DNA from: a virus
Strand: one strand, 5' to 3'
Length of the DNA stretch: 43,851 nucleotides
Virus record (IMG/VR): IMGVR_UViG_3300010885_047074
Location: 1 to 43,851 of that record
Part shown: positions 14,923 through 24,394 of the stretch, piece after piece
Layout of the letters: each line of letters opens with the position of its first letter
How positions within the stretch are numbered: position 1 is the first letter of the stretch
Made by a program: the position numbers and the translations under genes
The notes under the pieces: model-generated
Seen by the model: the letters and a program-made list of their open reading frames with translations, nothing else
What the model was told of the DNA's origin: nothing
Database searches by the model: none

Positions 14923-16566
14923 ATGGCACTATTTGACACCACAGAAGAAGTAAATCAACATTATATTGATTTTATGAACTCTCAAAAAGTGTCCATAGAA
15001 GAATTAAAAGCAATAAAAATGAGTTTATTTGAGCTCACTAAAGGTATACATACTACTCTTTTAGGGGCTACTAAAGAAAATACATCTACTCTTAAAGCTT
15101 TATACGATCACTTAAATCCTCCAGGAGCCGAGGCTCGGAGTTATAGTTCCTTAAAGGCAGGAGGGGACAGAGAAGGAGATAATGAAACTCTAAAATTTTT
15201 AAAAGACTTTATGTCTAAAATACCATTGCCGGGTCAAGGTGGCGGAAATGTAAAGACTTTATTAGATGAAATAGGAAGTTTAATAGTAACCGGTTTGTTG
15301 GCATTAGTGGCTCTGCCTTTTATGGGGCCCATTATAAAATGGTTTGATGATAATTTTGGAACCAACATTAAAGCTAGTTTTGATAAAATAATTCGTCCCT
15401 TTGAAGGTTATATTACTAGAGCACATGAAGCCGTGGTTACACTTACAACTTGGTTGCACAAAACTATAGATTGGTTTAAATTGCTAATGAATGATCCGAA
15501 AGAGGCTTTGCTTCAGGCATGGGAAGGTCTTAAAAATTTAGGGCACACTATATATGAAAAATTAAAGCCTTTTATCAAAGTTGGCGAAGACGTTTTTAAC
15601 TCTATATACACCTATCTTAAAGATCAACTTAAGATATATTTTGATCAATTTTTAGATTTTCTCGGAGGTGCCACAAAAACTAATAATGTTTTTGAAAATA
15701 CCTATAATAAAATATCGAGTTATTTCAATAGTTTCATTTCTTCTATAGAAAAGTGGTCAGACAATAATGGGTTTCATGATGTCTTTCAAACCATGAAAGG
15801 ATATTTCACCACAGTGTTAAAAACGGGAGAGTCTTTTATGGAAGAATTAAAGCCTTTATATGCAGGTTCAAAGAATATATTTGCCACTACAATGCATTTA
15901 TTGGGCACTATATGGGATTCCGGGGTCATACAACAAAAAATTACTAATATAGTGGGTGATGTAACTGACGCGGTCAAAAAAAAGGCTGATAAGCTTTGGG
16001 ATTCTTTATCTACTATTTTAGAAAATTTATTGCAAAATATAGGGGATCGAATATTGTTGTCTATTGCAGGAAACGGTAAAAAAAAGAATGAAAAGGGAGA
16101 CGAGTGGAATTGGTTTTCAGATGTTGATCCCTCGGAATGGATTCCCGGAGTTAAAGAGGCTCGAGAAAGGATGAAAGAAAAGGAAAACAAAGAACTCTTA
16201 GAACAAAAGAAAACTATTAATGACAAAAAATTAAGAGATGAAACCTATGATAATTCTGTCCAAAATTTAAAAAATAAATTAGGAATAGAGTCTCCTAATT
16301 TCAAAAGAGTAATGGATGGGCTGTCTGAGGGTGCTGCTTCTACTGAGAAAAGTTTAAGAGCACAGGCTGATTATATATCTGGTGCCATATCCGAAGCCTT
16401 AAAGGAGTATCAGGAAGCTGATAAACAACCCATTATAATACAGCCACCTGCAAAAAATTCTTCTCCCGGCTCTATGACTCCTATACCCACAATGCAATCT
16501 AATGAAGTGGGTAGAATAAGGGGGCAATTTTATTCCACAAGACCTTCCTTTGGTGTACTTGGTTAA
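14923..16566 (+). CDS. Tape measure / baseplate hub protein (gp29-like)
   Basis: A 547-residue protein, close in size to T4 gp29 (590), which sets tail length and forms the hub core. A helical N-terminus (VNQHYIDFMNSQ, IEELKAIKMSLFELTKGI) is followed by one strongly hydrophobic segment at about residues 122-140 (IGSLIVTGLLALVALPFMGPI), then long amphipathic helices through residue 420 and a charged coiled stretch (EARERMKEKENKELLEQKKTI). The tail is Pro/Ser-rich. One membrane-like helix amid long helices is typical of tape measure proteins, which enter the host membrane on DNA ejection. Position between the hub assembly pair and gp48 matches the T4 order 51-27-28-29-48. Identity rests on architecture and position. 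Confidence 0.7.
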   Translation: MALFDTTEEVNQHYIDFMNSQKVSIEELKAIKMSLFELTKGIHTTLLGATKENTSTLKALYDHLNPPGAEARSYSSLKAGGDREGDNETLKFLKDFMSKIPLPGQGGGNVKTLLDEIGSLIVTGLLALVALPFMGPIIKWFDDNFGTNIKASFDKIIRPFEGYITRAHEAVVTLTTWLHKTIDWFKLLMNDPKEALLQAWEGLKNLGHTIYEKLKPFIKVGEDVFNSIYTYLKDQLKIYFDQFLDFLGGATKTNNVFENTYNKISSYFNSFISSIEKWSDNNGFHDVFQTMKGYFTTVLKTGESFMEELKPLYAGSKNIFATTMHLLGTIWDSGVIQQKITNIVGDVTDAVKKKADKLWDSLSTILENLLQNIGDRILLSIAGNGKKKNEKGDEWNWFSDVDPSEWIPGVKEARERMKEKENKELLEQKKTINDKKLRDETYDNSVQNLKNKLGIESPNFKRVMDGLSEGAASTEKSLRAQADYISGAISEALKEYQEADKQPIIIQPPAKNSSPGSMTPIPTMQSNEVGRIRGQFYSTRPSFGVLG

Positions 16567-16567
16567 C

Positions 16568-16576
16568 CTATAATAT
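16568..16576 (+). promoter_or_regulatory. Possible late-promoter-like box (variant, abutting ATG)
   Basis: CTATAATAT ends directly before the ATG at 16577. It looks like a -10 or late box but leaves no space for a leader; weak. Confidence 0.25.
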
Positions 16577-18634
16577 ATGTCTTTTAATTTTTTCTCCATA
16601 CAGCAAACACCTAATAGATTTCTCAAGACAACTACGGCTTTTTATCCAACCGCGGTGCCTACCGGTGGGTCTGGTACTATAGATGTATACGGTGATTTTA
16701 GATGGAAAAACACTGGTTCCATAGATGAGGTGCCTCAAATATTGCTATCTGAGTTTAAATTAAATACTGGAGCCCGGACTGCTAATTTATTAGAATTGTG
16801 GGGTGAGATGACCTCCAATCTTTCTAAATCTAATACAAGTAGTGTGGGCAACTTTGTTTCGTCAGCTGGAGGGATAGCTAAAGAAGCATTGGCGCGAACC
16901 GTTTTTGGAGACCCGTATGAGGGGTTATATAAGGGAGAACCTACAGGGTTCTATTACAACCTGCCCTATATAAAAAACGGTTCCATAAGAGGTGATGGCA
17001 TGAAAAATAATTGGGCCAATGATGAGACAATATTTGATATGTTAGGCAAGGCGTTTCCCGCTTTAAAGAGTGTGGGAAATGCTATGGGCTCACTTGCGGC
17101 TCAATTAAAAGATGAAGCTTGGGGTGCGGAAGATATAAAAAAATTTACAGGGTCAAATGCTAGAACAGTTACTATCCAATTTCCTTTATATAATACCTAT
17201 TCTATAAAAGAGGCTAATGATAATTTTAGTTTTATAAGTTTGTTTGGATTTCAAAATTTAAGAACTAGAACTTCTTATATGACTTTTTTGCCTCCAAAAG
17301 TTTACACTGTAGACACCTTAGACGAAGGGGGCATATATATGCCAATTGCAGTGGTAACTGATTTTAAAGTGGAAAATATGGGCACTTTAAGGAGAATGAC
17401 TGATTTTGGCACTAGCATATCCGGACCGTCTGCCACTGGATATCGTTTGGTGCCGGAGGCTTATAAAGTAACTATAACCCTGACAGAACTTATACCAGAA
17501 ACTACTAACATTATGCAAGGGGCTCTCGGCCACGGCAAAGTGCAGGTTATTAATAATTCTCTTGGAAGCAATATGGGTAATGTTGATTTGAATAACATAT
17601 CCTCAAGTGGGCTGTTTGATTTCTTAGACGGAAGCTCCGCTGGAACTCTCGGTGCCTCCACAGCAGACAATCTTTCACCTACTCAAGAATTTAATCAGAA
17701 TAATTCATGGAGTACTTCCGATTCCTTAACCTCTCCAGAAGTGCTATCAAGCACTGGTATGACAGATTTGGATAAAATAAAATTGGTGGAATATCAACAA
17801 GAGATCCAACAAGAAAAAACATTTGCAGATATGCAATTGAACAGCACGCCAATGTCTGAGGAACAAACTGCTGCAGTTGAGGCATATAGACCATCTCCAG
17901 TGGAACAATTACCGGGGATGAAAACTTCCTATCAATTGCCCGGCATGGAGATACCAGAAGTGGTATCTCCGGTGTATGAAAGAGAATTAATACCTGGTAT
18001 GGATTTCAATGCCCCCGAGGAATCTAATGTAAAACCTGAATTGACTGTCCCTGTTATAGAGGAGAGAGCACCTCAATATACACCGGAGGCACCTATAGAA
18101 GAAAATCGAATACAAATAAACACACCGGTAACTCTTCAAGATTCATCTCTTGAAGAATATACTGCCCCCCAAACTAAAGAATTTCTAGGAGGCGGTTTAA
18201 ATGTTGATTATGAGTCTTCTTCACTCTCTTTTCAACCACCAGCTTTAATTACAAATACTGATACCACAAAACCTAGCATAGTATTAGACACTCAAAAATC
18301 ATTTAGTACAGTTGCTGGTGACGTAACAATACCTAGAGGTGAATTAGACATGGAAGCCTTTAATCTGGCAGTGAGAATGAGATCTGAGAGCGGTAAGAAT
18401 GTAACCTTTTTGCCAGATAACAACGGTGGTTACACGGTGGTTTCTGTGGATAAAAATGGAGTTGCCACGCCTTTTAATGTTTTAGATGCATTGCCAAGCG
18501 GGCAAACTGTGGGAGAATTAATAAATTTGGCGCCGACCAAAAAAGACGCCGTGATAATAAAAAAAGAATTATTGGCTGGAAGACCTCAATATGCAGGAAA
18601 CCAAGGCAATCAACCCTCACCAACTTCTTTATAA
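16577..18634 (+). CDS. Baseplate tail tube cap (gp48-like) with long C-terminal extension
   Basis: A 685-residue protein; T4 gp48 has 364. Residues 1-320 follow gp48: N-terminal strand-rich segment, a long loop, RTVTIQFPLYNTYS (T4: RTKVFTWDLTPRS), FSFISLFGFQN (T4: IINIYQYFNYF), MTFLPPKVYTV, a gap, then AVVTDFKVENMGTL and YKVTITLTELIPETTNIMQGAL (T4: STFTLEITMREIITLNRASLYTGT). gp48 caps the baseplate hub and starts the tube. Residues 325-685 are an unusual, Pro/Glu/Ser/Thr-rich extension with three LPGM/IPGM-type repeats, and a small alpha/beta domain near the end (RMRSESGKNVTFLPDNNGGYTV). The extension has no counterpart in T4. It overlaps nothing and is 3 bases from gp53. Confidence 0.7.
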   Translation: MSFNFFSIQQTPNRFLKTTTAFYPTAVPTGGSGTIDVYGDFRWKNTGSIDEVPQILLSEFKLNTGARTANLLELWGEMTSNLSKSNTSSVGNFVSSAGGIAKEALARTVFGDPYEGLYKGEPTGFYYNLPYIKNGSIRGDGMKNNWANDETIFDMLGKAFPALKSVGNAMGSLAAQLKDEAWGAEDIKKFTGSNARTVTIQFPLYNTYSIKEANDNFSFISLFGFQNLRTRTSYMTFLPPKVYTVDTLDEGGIYMPIAVVTDFKVENMGTLRRMTDFGTSISGPSATGYRLVPEAYKVTITLTELIPETTNIMQGALGHGKVQVINNSLGSNMGNVDLNNISSSGLFDFLDGSSAGTLGASTADNLSPTQEFNQNNSWSTSDSLTSPEVLSSTGMTDLDKIKLVEYQQEIQQEKTFADMQLNSTPMSEEQTAAVEAYRPSPVEQLPGMKTSYQLPGMEIPEVVSPVYERELIPGMDFNAPEESNVKPELTVPVIEERAPQYTPEAPIEENRIQINTPVTLQDSSLEEYTAPQTKEFLGGGLNVDYESSSLSFQPPALITNTDTTKPSIVLDTQKSFSTVAGDVTIPRGELDMEAFNLAVRMRSESGKNVTFLPDNNGGYTVVSVDKNGVATPFNVLDALPSGQTVGELINLAPTKKDAVIIKKELLAGRPQYAGNQGNQPSPTSL

Positions 18635-18637
18635 TAT

Positions 18638-18997
18638 ATGAAACAATCAGACTTTTCAGAATTACCCGTTTTGTCTTCTTATAGATATGAAAACTTTTTC
18701 AACATTTATACTGATCCAACTAACAATGAAAAATACTACAATCTGCTAAGGTCTATAAATGTTTTTCCTGCTAATAGCCAGTTAGTAGAAGAGGATTATA
18801 TTATAAAACATCATGACACTTGGTATGGTATTGCTTATAATTATTATAACACTGCAGATTTGTGGTGGCTAATTTGTACCTATAATCAAATTTTAGATGC
18901 CTCTAAATTACCAGAGCAGGGCACTTCTATAAAATTATTAAAACCACAATATGTGGGTTATATCTTACAAGAATTGACTCAGCAAGTAAATAGATAA
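18638..18997 (+). CDS. Baseplate wedge protein (gp53-like) with LysM-like domain
   Basis: A 119-residue protein, shorter than T4 gp53 (196). The second half is a LysM-like fold as in gp53: DTWYGIAYNYYNTADLWWLI, then DASKLPEQGTSIKLLKP. The N-terminal part (LSSYRYENFFNIYTDPTNNEKYYNLL) is the wedge segment. gp53 belongs to the inner baseplate wedge. It is separated by 3 bases from gp48 and 1 base from the terminase, so it is translationally coupled to both. Confidence 0.75.
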   Translation: MKQSDFSELPVLSSYRYENFFNIYTDPTNNEKYYNLLRSINVFPANSQLVEEDYIIKHHDTWYGIAYNYYNTADLWWLICTYNQILDASKLPEQGTSIKLLKPQYVGYILQELTQQVNR

Positions 18998-18998
18998 T

Positions 18999-21875
18999 AT
19001 GAGTTCTGGATTAAATGAAGATGATGATTTAGATCCGGAAGATGTTTTAGTTGACGGAAAATTTTATCAAGGCAATGAAAACATCCTGAGAAAGGATGGT
19101 ACTTTTAAATGGACAGATGAAATGATTGCTGATTTTAAACTCTGCAATAAAAGCATACTACATTTTGCCGAAAACCATTTTTATATAGTTTCTCTAGACA
19201 GAGGAAAAGAAAGAATAGAATTATACAAATATCAAAAAAGACTTTTAAAGGCATTTAAGAGTAATCGTTTTAATGTAGTATTGAGTAGTCGGCAAAGTGG
19301 CAAAGCCTTGGATATTAATACCCCTATTCCTACACCTAATGGAAATGTGAAAATGGGTGATTTAAAAGACGGAGATCAAATTTACGGACTAGACGGAAAT
19401 GTATATAATGTAATCAAGGCTCATGATTTTTTATACAACAGAAATTGTTATAAAGTAATATTTGATAACGGAGAAGAAATCATAGCAGATGAAGATCATC
19501 TATGGTTTACACAGGAAAGATTGGAAAGAAAAAAGAAATTAGCTGGTAGTGTAAAGACAACAAAAGAAATTTTAAATACATTAACTGTTGGTAGTAAAAA
19601 GGAACCAAGACATCGTATACCCATGGCCAGAAACGGAATAATGGGAAAAGAAACAAATTTACCAATAGATCCGTATGTACTCGGTTTGTGGTTAGGAGAC
19701 GGAAATACAGACGGGGCAAATATAACTGTTGGTCCACGAGATGTTGAATTTTTACTTGAAAAATTAAATAACAACAAACAGTTTAATAAAATTACTTTAT
19801 ATCAATTCAAAGAACGTTTGTGGGCTATAAATCCTACTCACACAGATAAAAAACAATCTCTTTGGTCCTGTTTAAAACAAAATAATTTATTAGGAAATAA
19901 ACATATACCAGAAATATATTTTAAATCCTCTAGAGAGCAGCGTTTGGAGTTATTAAAAGGTTTGATGGACTCAGATGGTTATATTTCTCCATCTGGCCAA
20001 GCTAATTTTGATAATAGTAATTTGGAATTGGGACATCAAGTCATAAAACTTGTCAGGGAATTAGGATATAGTGTTACTCACATCATACACACTCCAAAAT
20101 TTAACGGCAAAGAATGTGCGGATTCTATGAGAGTTTGTTTTAAACCTCGGGAAGAAGTAGTGAGTATACCTTATAAAAAAAATAAATTAAAATTAACAGA
20201 TGAATTAAGAAGAAATACTTGGCATTATATTAAAGAAATAATTCCAGTAGAAAGCCGGCCAGTTAGGTGTATTACGGTGGATAGTCCAGATAACCTATAT
20301 CTTTGCGGCAAATCTCTTATCCCTACTCACAACACCACAACCATTACCATATATGCGTTGTGGATTGCTTGCTTTCAAAAAGATAAAAAAATAACCATTG
20401 TTGCAAATAAAGAAGCAACTGCAAAAGAAATATTTGCAAGAGTAAAAATGGCATATGAACAATTGCCTATTTATTTAAAACCCGCTATTAAATCCTGGAG
20501 AAAGGACGGTTTTCAATTATCCAATGATTCTGAAATAAAAATTAGTACCACATCAGGATCTGCTGGCCGTGGTGGCAGTAGTAATTTGCTTATCATTGAT
20601 GAAATGGCACACTGTCCTTCTGAGGTGATGAAAGAATTGTGGAGATCCGCTATACCCATTATTACCGCTTCAACCACTTCTCAAATTGTTATTATTAGTA
20701 CTCCAAACGGAACAGATAATAAATTTTATGAATTGTGTGAAGATTCTAAAAAGAAAAATAGTTCTTGGAATCTAGAAAGAGTTGATTGGACAGATGTTCC
20801 AGGGAGAGATGAGACTTGGAAAAAAATGACCATGGATTTGCTTGGCGGCAATGAAGACGACTTTAATCAAGAATATGGAAATGTATTCAATGTGCCTGGC
20901 AGATCTCTTTTAGATGCAAAATATCTAGAAGAACTAAAGGCTCAGTGTCCTGAACCTGTATTAGTTACGGACGAAGGGTGTTATAAGATTTTTCATTTAC
21001 CTAAACCAGAATCCTTTTATGTAATAGGTGTTGATGTTGGGGAAGGAATAGGCCGATCTAACAGTACAGCTCAGATTTTTGATGTGTCAAATCTTCAAAA
21101 TATTATACAAGTGGCTACCTATGCTGCAAATTCTATTAACCCTTATCATTTTGGGTCTAGGTTAATGAATATAATAAATGACTGGGGTAGACCTCCGGTT
21201 TTAGTGGAAAGTAATAATTATGGGCAGCAAGTATTAGATGTTTTACACCAAGCTCATAATTATGAAAACATTGTATCTTATCAAGCAACCGGAAGCAGCA
21301 AACATTATAAAACTGAACACCGGAAGGGTATTTTTAATCACACAAATACTAGATATAATGGCATTACAAATTTTAGATATTGGAGCAATAGTTTAAAAGC
21401 AGTCAAATTTAATGATCCAGAAACTTTATTTGAATTAAATTCTTTTGTAAGATTACCTAATTATACATACACCAAAAGAACCGATAAAGACTTGGATGAT
21501 AGAGTGTTTGGGTGTATTTGGGCATTGTATATTTTAATGCCGGACATAGTTTCTTCTTATTTTTACGTAAGAGAATATGATGACCAAGGCAAACCGACTA
21601 AAATTATTCCTTTAGTTGATAACAGTGATTTAATATTAAAAAGTCCACTCTTACACGGCAATGTAAGTAATATAATAAATAGTAAAAACAGAAGTGTCAA
21701 TGTTACTTCAGTTTTAATATCACCAAAAAATTCTAACACTTCTGCTTTAGATGATGAGGCAAGAGAATTGTGGAGGTGGTTACATTGTGATACTTTTAAA
21801 AGTAAAGAAGAAAATTCTTTTTTAGAAAATAAAGAAGAAACCGTTGAAGAATATAGGCCTATAATTTTATTTTAA
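18999..21875 (+). CDS. gp17: Terminase large subunit (gp17-like) interrupted by a class 3 intein
   Basis: DNA-packaging motor: ATPase plus headful nuclease. The 958-residue frame holds a 343-residue intein at 103-445; the spliced protein would be 615 residues, matching T4 gp17 (610). The ATPase has Walker A SSRQSGK, split from TT by the intein (T4: SRQLGKTT). Walker B is LLIIDE at 530-535, followed by IVIISTPNG (coupling motif, T4: IIITTTPNG). The RNase H-like nuclease has GVDVGEG (D679), LVESNN (E737) and DLDDRVFG (D833/D834). ATPase function requires splicing, because the P-loop Lys and Thr are on opposite sides of the intein. It lies in the middle of baseplate genes, 1 base after gp53 and 1 base before a tube-like gene, not next to gp16/gp18 as in T4. 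Confidence 0.96.
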   Translation: MSSGLNEDDDLDPEDVLVDGKFYQGNENILRKDGTFKWTDEMIADFKLCNKSILHFAENHFYIVSLDRGKERIELYKYQKRLLKAFKSNRFNVVLSSRQSGKALDINTPIPTPNGNVKMGDLKDGDQIYGLDGNVYNVIKAHDFLYNRNCYKVIFDNGEEIIADEDHLWFTQERLERKKKLAGSVKTTKEILNTLTVGSKKEPRHRIPMARNGIMGKETNLPIDPYVLGLWLGDGNTDGANITVGPRDVEFLLEKLNNNKQFNKITLYQFKERLWAINPTHTDKKQSLWSCLKQNNLLGNKHIPEIYFKSSREQRLELLKGLMDSDGYISPSGQANFDNSNLELGHQVIKLVRELGYSVTHIIHTPKFNGKECADSMRVCFKPREEVVSIPYKKNKLKLTDELRRNTWHYIKEIIPVESRPVRCITVDSPDNLYLCGKSLIPTHNTTTITIYALWIACFQKDKKITIVANKEATAKEIFARVKMAYEQLPIYLKPAIKSWRKDGFQLSNDSEIKISTTSGSAGRGGSSNLLIIDEMAHCPSEVMKELWRSAIPIITASTTSQIVIISTPNGTDNKFYELCEDSKKKNSSWNLERVDWTDVPGRDETWKKMTMDLLGGNEDDFNQEYGNVFNVPGRSLLDAKYLEELKAQCPEPVLVTDEGCYKIFHLPKPESFYVIGVDVGEGIGRSNSTAQIFDVSNLQNIIQVATYAANSINPYHFGSRLMNIINDWGRPPVLVESNNYGQQVLDVLHQAHNYENIVSYQATGSSKHYKTEHRKGIFNHTNTRYNGITNFRYWSNSLKAVKFNDPETLFELNSFVRLPNYTYTKRTDKDLDDRVFGCIWALYILMPDIVSSYFYVREYDDQGKPTKIIPLVDNSDLILKSPLLHGNVSNIINSKNRSVNVTSVLISPKNSNTSALDDEARELWRWLHCDTFKSKEENSFLENKEETVEEYRPIILF
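19305..20333 (+). mobile_element. Class 3 (Ala1) intein with LAGLIDADG homing endonuclease, in terminase P-loop
   Basis: 343 residues inserted between GK and TT of Walker A. It begins with Ala (ALDINTPIPTPNG) instead of Cys/Ser and ends THN before Thr+1. Block B holds H65-x-W67 (DEDHLWFTQ), block F has C322 (VRCITVDSPDN), and block G has T341 (THN). Together W-C-T is the signature of class 3 inteins, in which the block F Cys replaces the first residue as nucleophile. A two-motif LAGLIDADG endonuclease occupies the middle: VLGLWLGDG (125-133, D132) and LLKGLMDSDG (216-225, D222/D224). Both splicing and endonuclease residues look intact. No frame disruption; the base composition is like its host gene. 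Confidence 0.93.
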
Positions 21876-21876
21876 A

Positions 21877-22476
21877 ATGAATCAAACTATACTAAACAGA
21901 TCTCGTGCAGATAAATTTACTCTTGTTTTAGATTTGCCTATAGCCATGAAGCAAATGAAGGACAATGTAATGCAGGAATATTATAAACCAGATAAAATTG
22001 AATTTACTGTATTCGGCTCACCGGTGCCCAAAATAGAGGTTAAGTCTATAGATTTGCCCTTTAGCGGCCAACACATGAATATTACAAGCGGAGCCCGCAC
22101 TGATTACGGTCCTTTAAATTTAAAATTTTTGTTAGACAGCGGTTATCAAAATTATTGGACTCTTTGGAATTGGTTAAATCTTTTTAATAATAATGAATTG
22201 AGTAATTCAGATATTAATGAACCAGAGACTTTTCCGTGGAGTAGCAATTATCTCACCAAAAATCCATTCTCAAATTATGTCACAGATTTTGCCCTTTTTG
22301 CATTAGATGAATATAATAATAAAATAGTAGAATTTAAATATTCGGGAAGTTTTATAACTTCTTTAAGTGAAATAAGTTATTCACATCAAGATGAAAACAT
22401 TATATCTTGTACCGCTTCATTTGCCTACAATCAAATGATTGTAAAGTTGCTCAGAGATATAAATCGAGGAATATAA
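21877..22476 (+). CDS. Tail-tube-fold baseplate protein
   Basis: A 199-residue protein that looks like a gp19/gp54-type tube fold. It has an N-terminal helix (RADKFTLVLDLP), a beta strand with FTVFGSPVPKIEVKSIDLPFSGQHMNI, then LNLKFLLDSGYQNYWTLWNWLNL, and a C-terminal strand pair (VEFKYSGSFITSLSEI, ISCTASFAYNQM). Tail tube homologues share this strand-helix-strand order. It starts 1 base after the terminase stop and is followed 1 base later by the hub gene, so it is probably a hub or tube-junction subunit. gp19 and a gp54-like protein are already present upstream, so its exact T4 equivalent is unclear. Confidence 0.65.
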   Translation: MNQTILNRSRADKFTLVLDLPIAMKQMKDNVMQEYYKPDKIEFTVFGSPVPKIEVKSIDLPFSGQHMNITSGARTDYGPLNLKFLLDSGYQNYWTLWNWLNLFNNNELSNSDINEPETFPWSSNYLTKNPFSNYVTDFALFALDEYNNKIVEFKYSGSFITSLSEISYSHQDENIISCTASFAYNQMIVKLLRDINRGI

Positions 22477-22477
22477 A

Positions 22478-24082
22478 ATGGCATCAAATTCTACAAATCA
22501 AAATATAGATTCCCGTTTTGTTTATCAAATAGGACAAGATTTTTTTTGGGTTGAAGTGTGGATGTATAATTTTTTAGACAATTTTCCACCCACACAAATA
22601 CCTTTTTTCTTTATTAATCAATTAGTTATAGAAGAAACTTTGAATGAATGGTCAACTCGTGGATACCTAGTATTGGAAAATGATTATGAAATATTAGAAA
22701 GAGGATCGCCTGCTTATGTAGGAGATACATCTAATAACAATAACAATTCTGGCGCTTATAAAGCACCTTATCTTTTTAGAACAGATGGCAGAAACAAGCT
22801 AAGTGTAAAATTGTTTCCTTATAAATCTTCTCAGGGTGATGTATCAGATGTATTGCCTCTTTCTCACTGGCAAATGTGTTTTGATTTTATTATATATGAT
22901 GTTCAAGACATTTCTCAAAATGAGCCAGGTAAAAAACTTAGAGCATATTATTTTAAAGATGAAAGACATCAAATATTTTCAGAGCGAAATTTAGAATGGT
23001 CTACTTCGATGAATGCTCCTATAGGAGCCAAAGATGCAGATAGAACTATGTATGCAAATGATGCCATAAAAAGTATCATCTCCGCGGCTACAAATTTAAA
23101 CGGATCTCCTTTAAAGATAGGATATACCACAAAAGGAGCCATAAATAAACCAGACATAAATTTAGATTCTTTTGATGACAATGCTTGGGCTGCAAGTCCC
23201 TCTGAACCAAGCGCAAAATTATTTTACACTTCTCCTGGACACCATACGGTATTAGATGATTTACAATATTTATTAACTCACGCAAAATCTTCAGATAACA
23301 GTCCGGTCATTCTGCAATTTGGTCGCTCTGAGACAGATAAAAAATGGAAATTAATTCCACTATCAGCTCTCTTTAAATTATCTCAAAAAAATCAAGTAGA
23401 GAGATTAATGATTAATGATGGAGTGGACTCAACAAACTTTCCTCCTACAATTCCTAGGGCGGACTCCTCTCAATCATCTGCCATACATAATTTTACTTCA
23501 GGAACCGCTTCGATGATAACAAATTATCATTATGCTCCTATGGTTTCAACTGATGATATGTTGTTATGCAATTCGCCTTTATTTAATTATAATTTTTCTA
23601 ATGCTTCATATAATGTGTTTTTTGAAAAAAACAAAATATCAAATGTGTTGTCGTCCGCTACAAAAATAGTTGAAAACGGATTATTTAATTTTTCATCTTC
23701 TAATCCAAATGGGCAGATACAGATGAATATTAATAAAACTAAACAATCAGGTATAATGAATAGAAATTATTTTACACCACAGAATTTTTTCTTAAAAGAT
23801 TTTCCTTTAATGAATATGTTGAAAGATTTAGTTTTTCTGTCGAGTGCTATATATTTTCAAGTTGCTGGATTAACTATTAGATCTCCTGGAAAATTTGTGT
23901 ACATAGATCGATTGGGATCGGGAGACAAAAATGGCTTCGATGACAGATTTTTGGGCCAGTGGTTAATAACCAAAGTCACTCATTATTTCACCAAAAATAG
24001 TTATTTAAATGATGTAGTGGCTACAAAAATAGATTCATTTAGTAAAATATTTCCGGATCCTAAAAACGACACCTCTTATTAA
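22478..24082 (+). CDS. Baseplate hub protein (gp27-like)
   Basis: A 534-residue protein, larger than T4 gp27 (391). The N-terminal half has tube-like strands (FFWVEVWMYNFLDNFPP, RGYLVLENDYEIL). A late-control-D type C-terminus follows: FFLKDFPLMNMLKDLVFLSSAIYFQVAGL, then RSPGKFVYIDRLG and FLGQWLITKVTHYFTKNSYLNDVVATKID. The last stretch is the conserved end of hub proteins of the gp27/gpD family, which trimerise at the base of the tube and carry the spike. It lies just upstream of the gp5-like lytic hub and spike, as expected for the gp27-gp5 complex. Assignment is by motif and position. Confidence 0.7.
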   Translation: MASNSTNQNIDSRFVYQIGQDFFWVEVWMYNFLDNFPPTQIPFFFINQLVIEETLNEWSTRGYLVLENDYEILERGSPAYVGDTSNNNNNSGAYKAPYLFRTDGRNKLSVKLFPYKSSQGDVSDVLPLSHWQMCFDFIIYDVQDISQNEPGKKLRAYYFKDERHQIFSERNLEWSTSMNAPIGAKDADRTMYANDAIKSIISAATNLNGSPLKIGYTTKGAINKPDINLDSFDDNAWAASPSEPSAKLFYTSPGHHTVLDDLQYLLTHAKSSDNSPVILQFGRSETDKKWKLIPLSALFKLSQKNQVERLMINDGVDSTNFPPTIPRADSSQSSAIHNFTSGTASMITNYHYAPMVSTDDMLLCNSPLFNYNFSNASYNVFFEKNKISNVLSSATKIVENGLFNFSSSNPNGQIQMNINKTKQSGIMNRNYFTPQNFFLKDFPLMNMLKDLVFLSSAIYFQVAGLTIRSPGKFVYIDRLGSGDKNGFDDRFLGQWLITKVTHYFTKNSYLNDVVATKIDSFSKIFPDPKNDTSY

Positions 24083-24090
24083 ATATAAAT

Positions 24091-24393
24091 ATGGACAAAG
24101 AACAATTACAAAAAAGGTTAGATGAAATAAAAAAATCTATGCCTCGCGAAGTTTCTTATCCACCAACACCTGAAATGTTAAAAAATGTTGCAAAGAGTAT
24201 TATAAATAATGCTCAAAATGTAATGAACGGAAACTCTTTAAGTGCTACATCTCAGGAGTCACTTCAACGATTAAATGTGTGCAGATCTTGTGAATTTTTT
24301 GATTATACACAAGAGAGATGTAAAAAATGTGGCTGTAAATTAGCCCTAAAAACTTATTTAAAAGCAGAAAAATGTCCTATAGGAAAATGGTAA
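24091..24393 (+). CDS. Small zinc-binding protein of the tail module
   Basis: A 100-residue protein with a helical N-terminus and a C-terminal metal site. CRSC (residues 64-67), CKKCGC (77-82) and a last CPIGKW give six Cys, a zinc-ribbon pattern. The CEFF-DYTQERCKKCGC-KLALKT layout recurs in small phage proteins encoded near tail genes. Eight bases after the hub gene and one base before the next. It may stabilise the hub or act in assembly; unknown. Confidence 0.6.
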   Translation: MDKEQLQKRLDEIKKSMPREVSYPPTPEMLKNVAKSIINNAQNVMNGNSLSATSQESLQRLNVCRSCEFFDYTQERCKKCGCKLALKTYLKAEKCPIGKW

Positions 24394-24394
24394 T

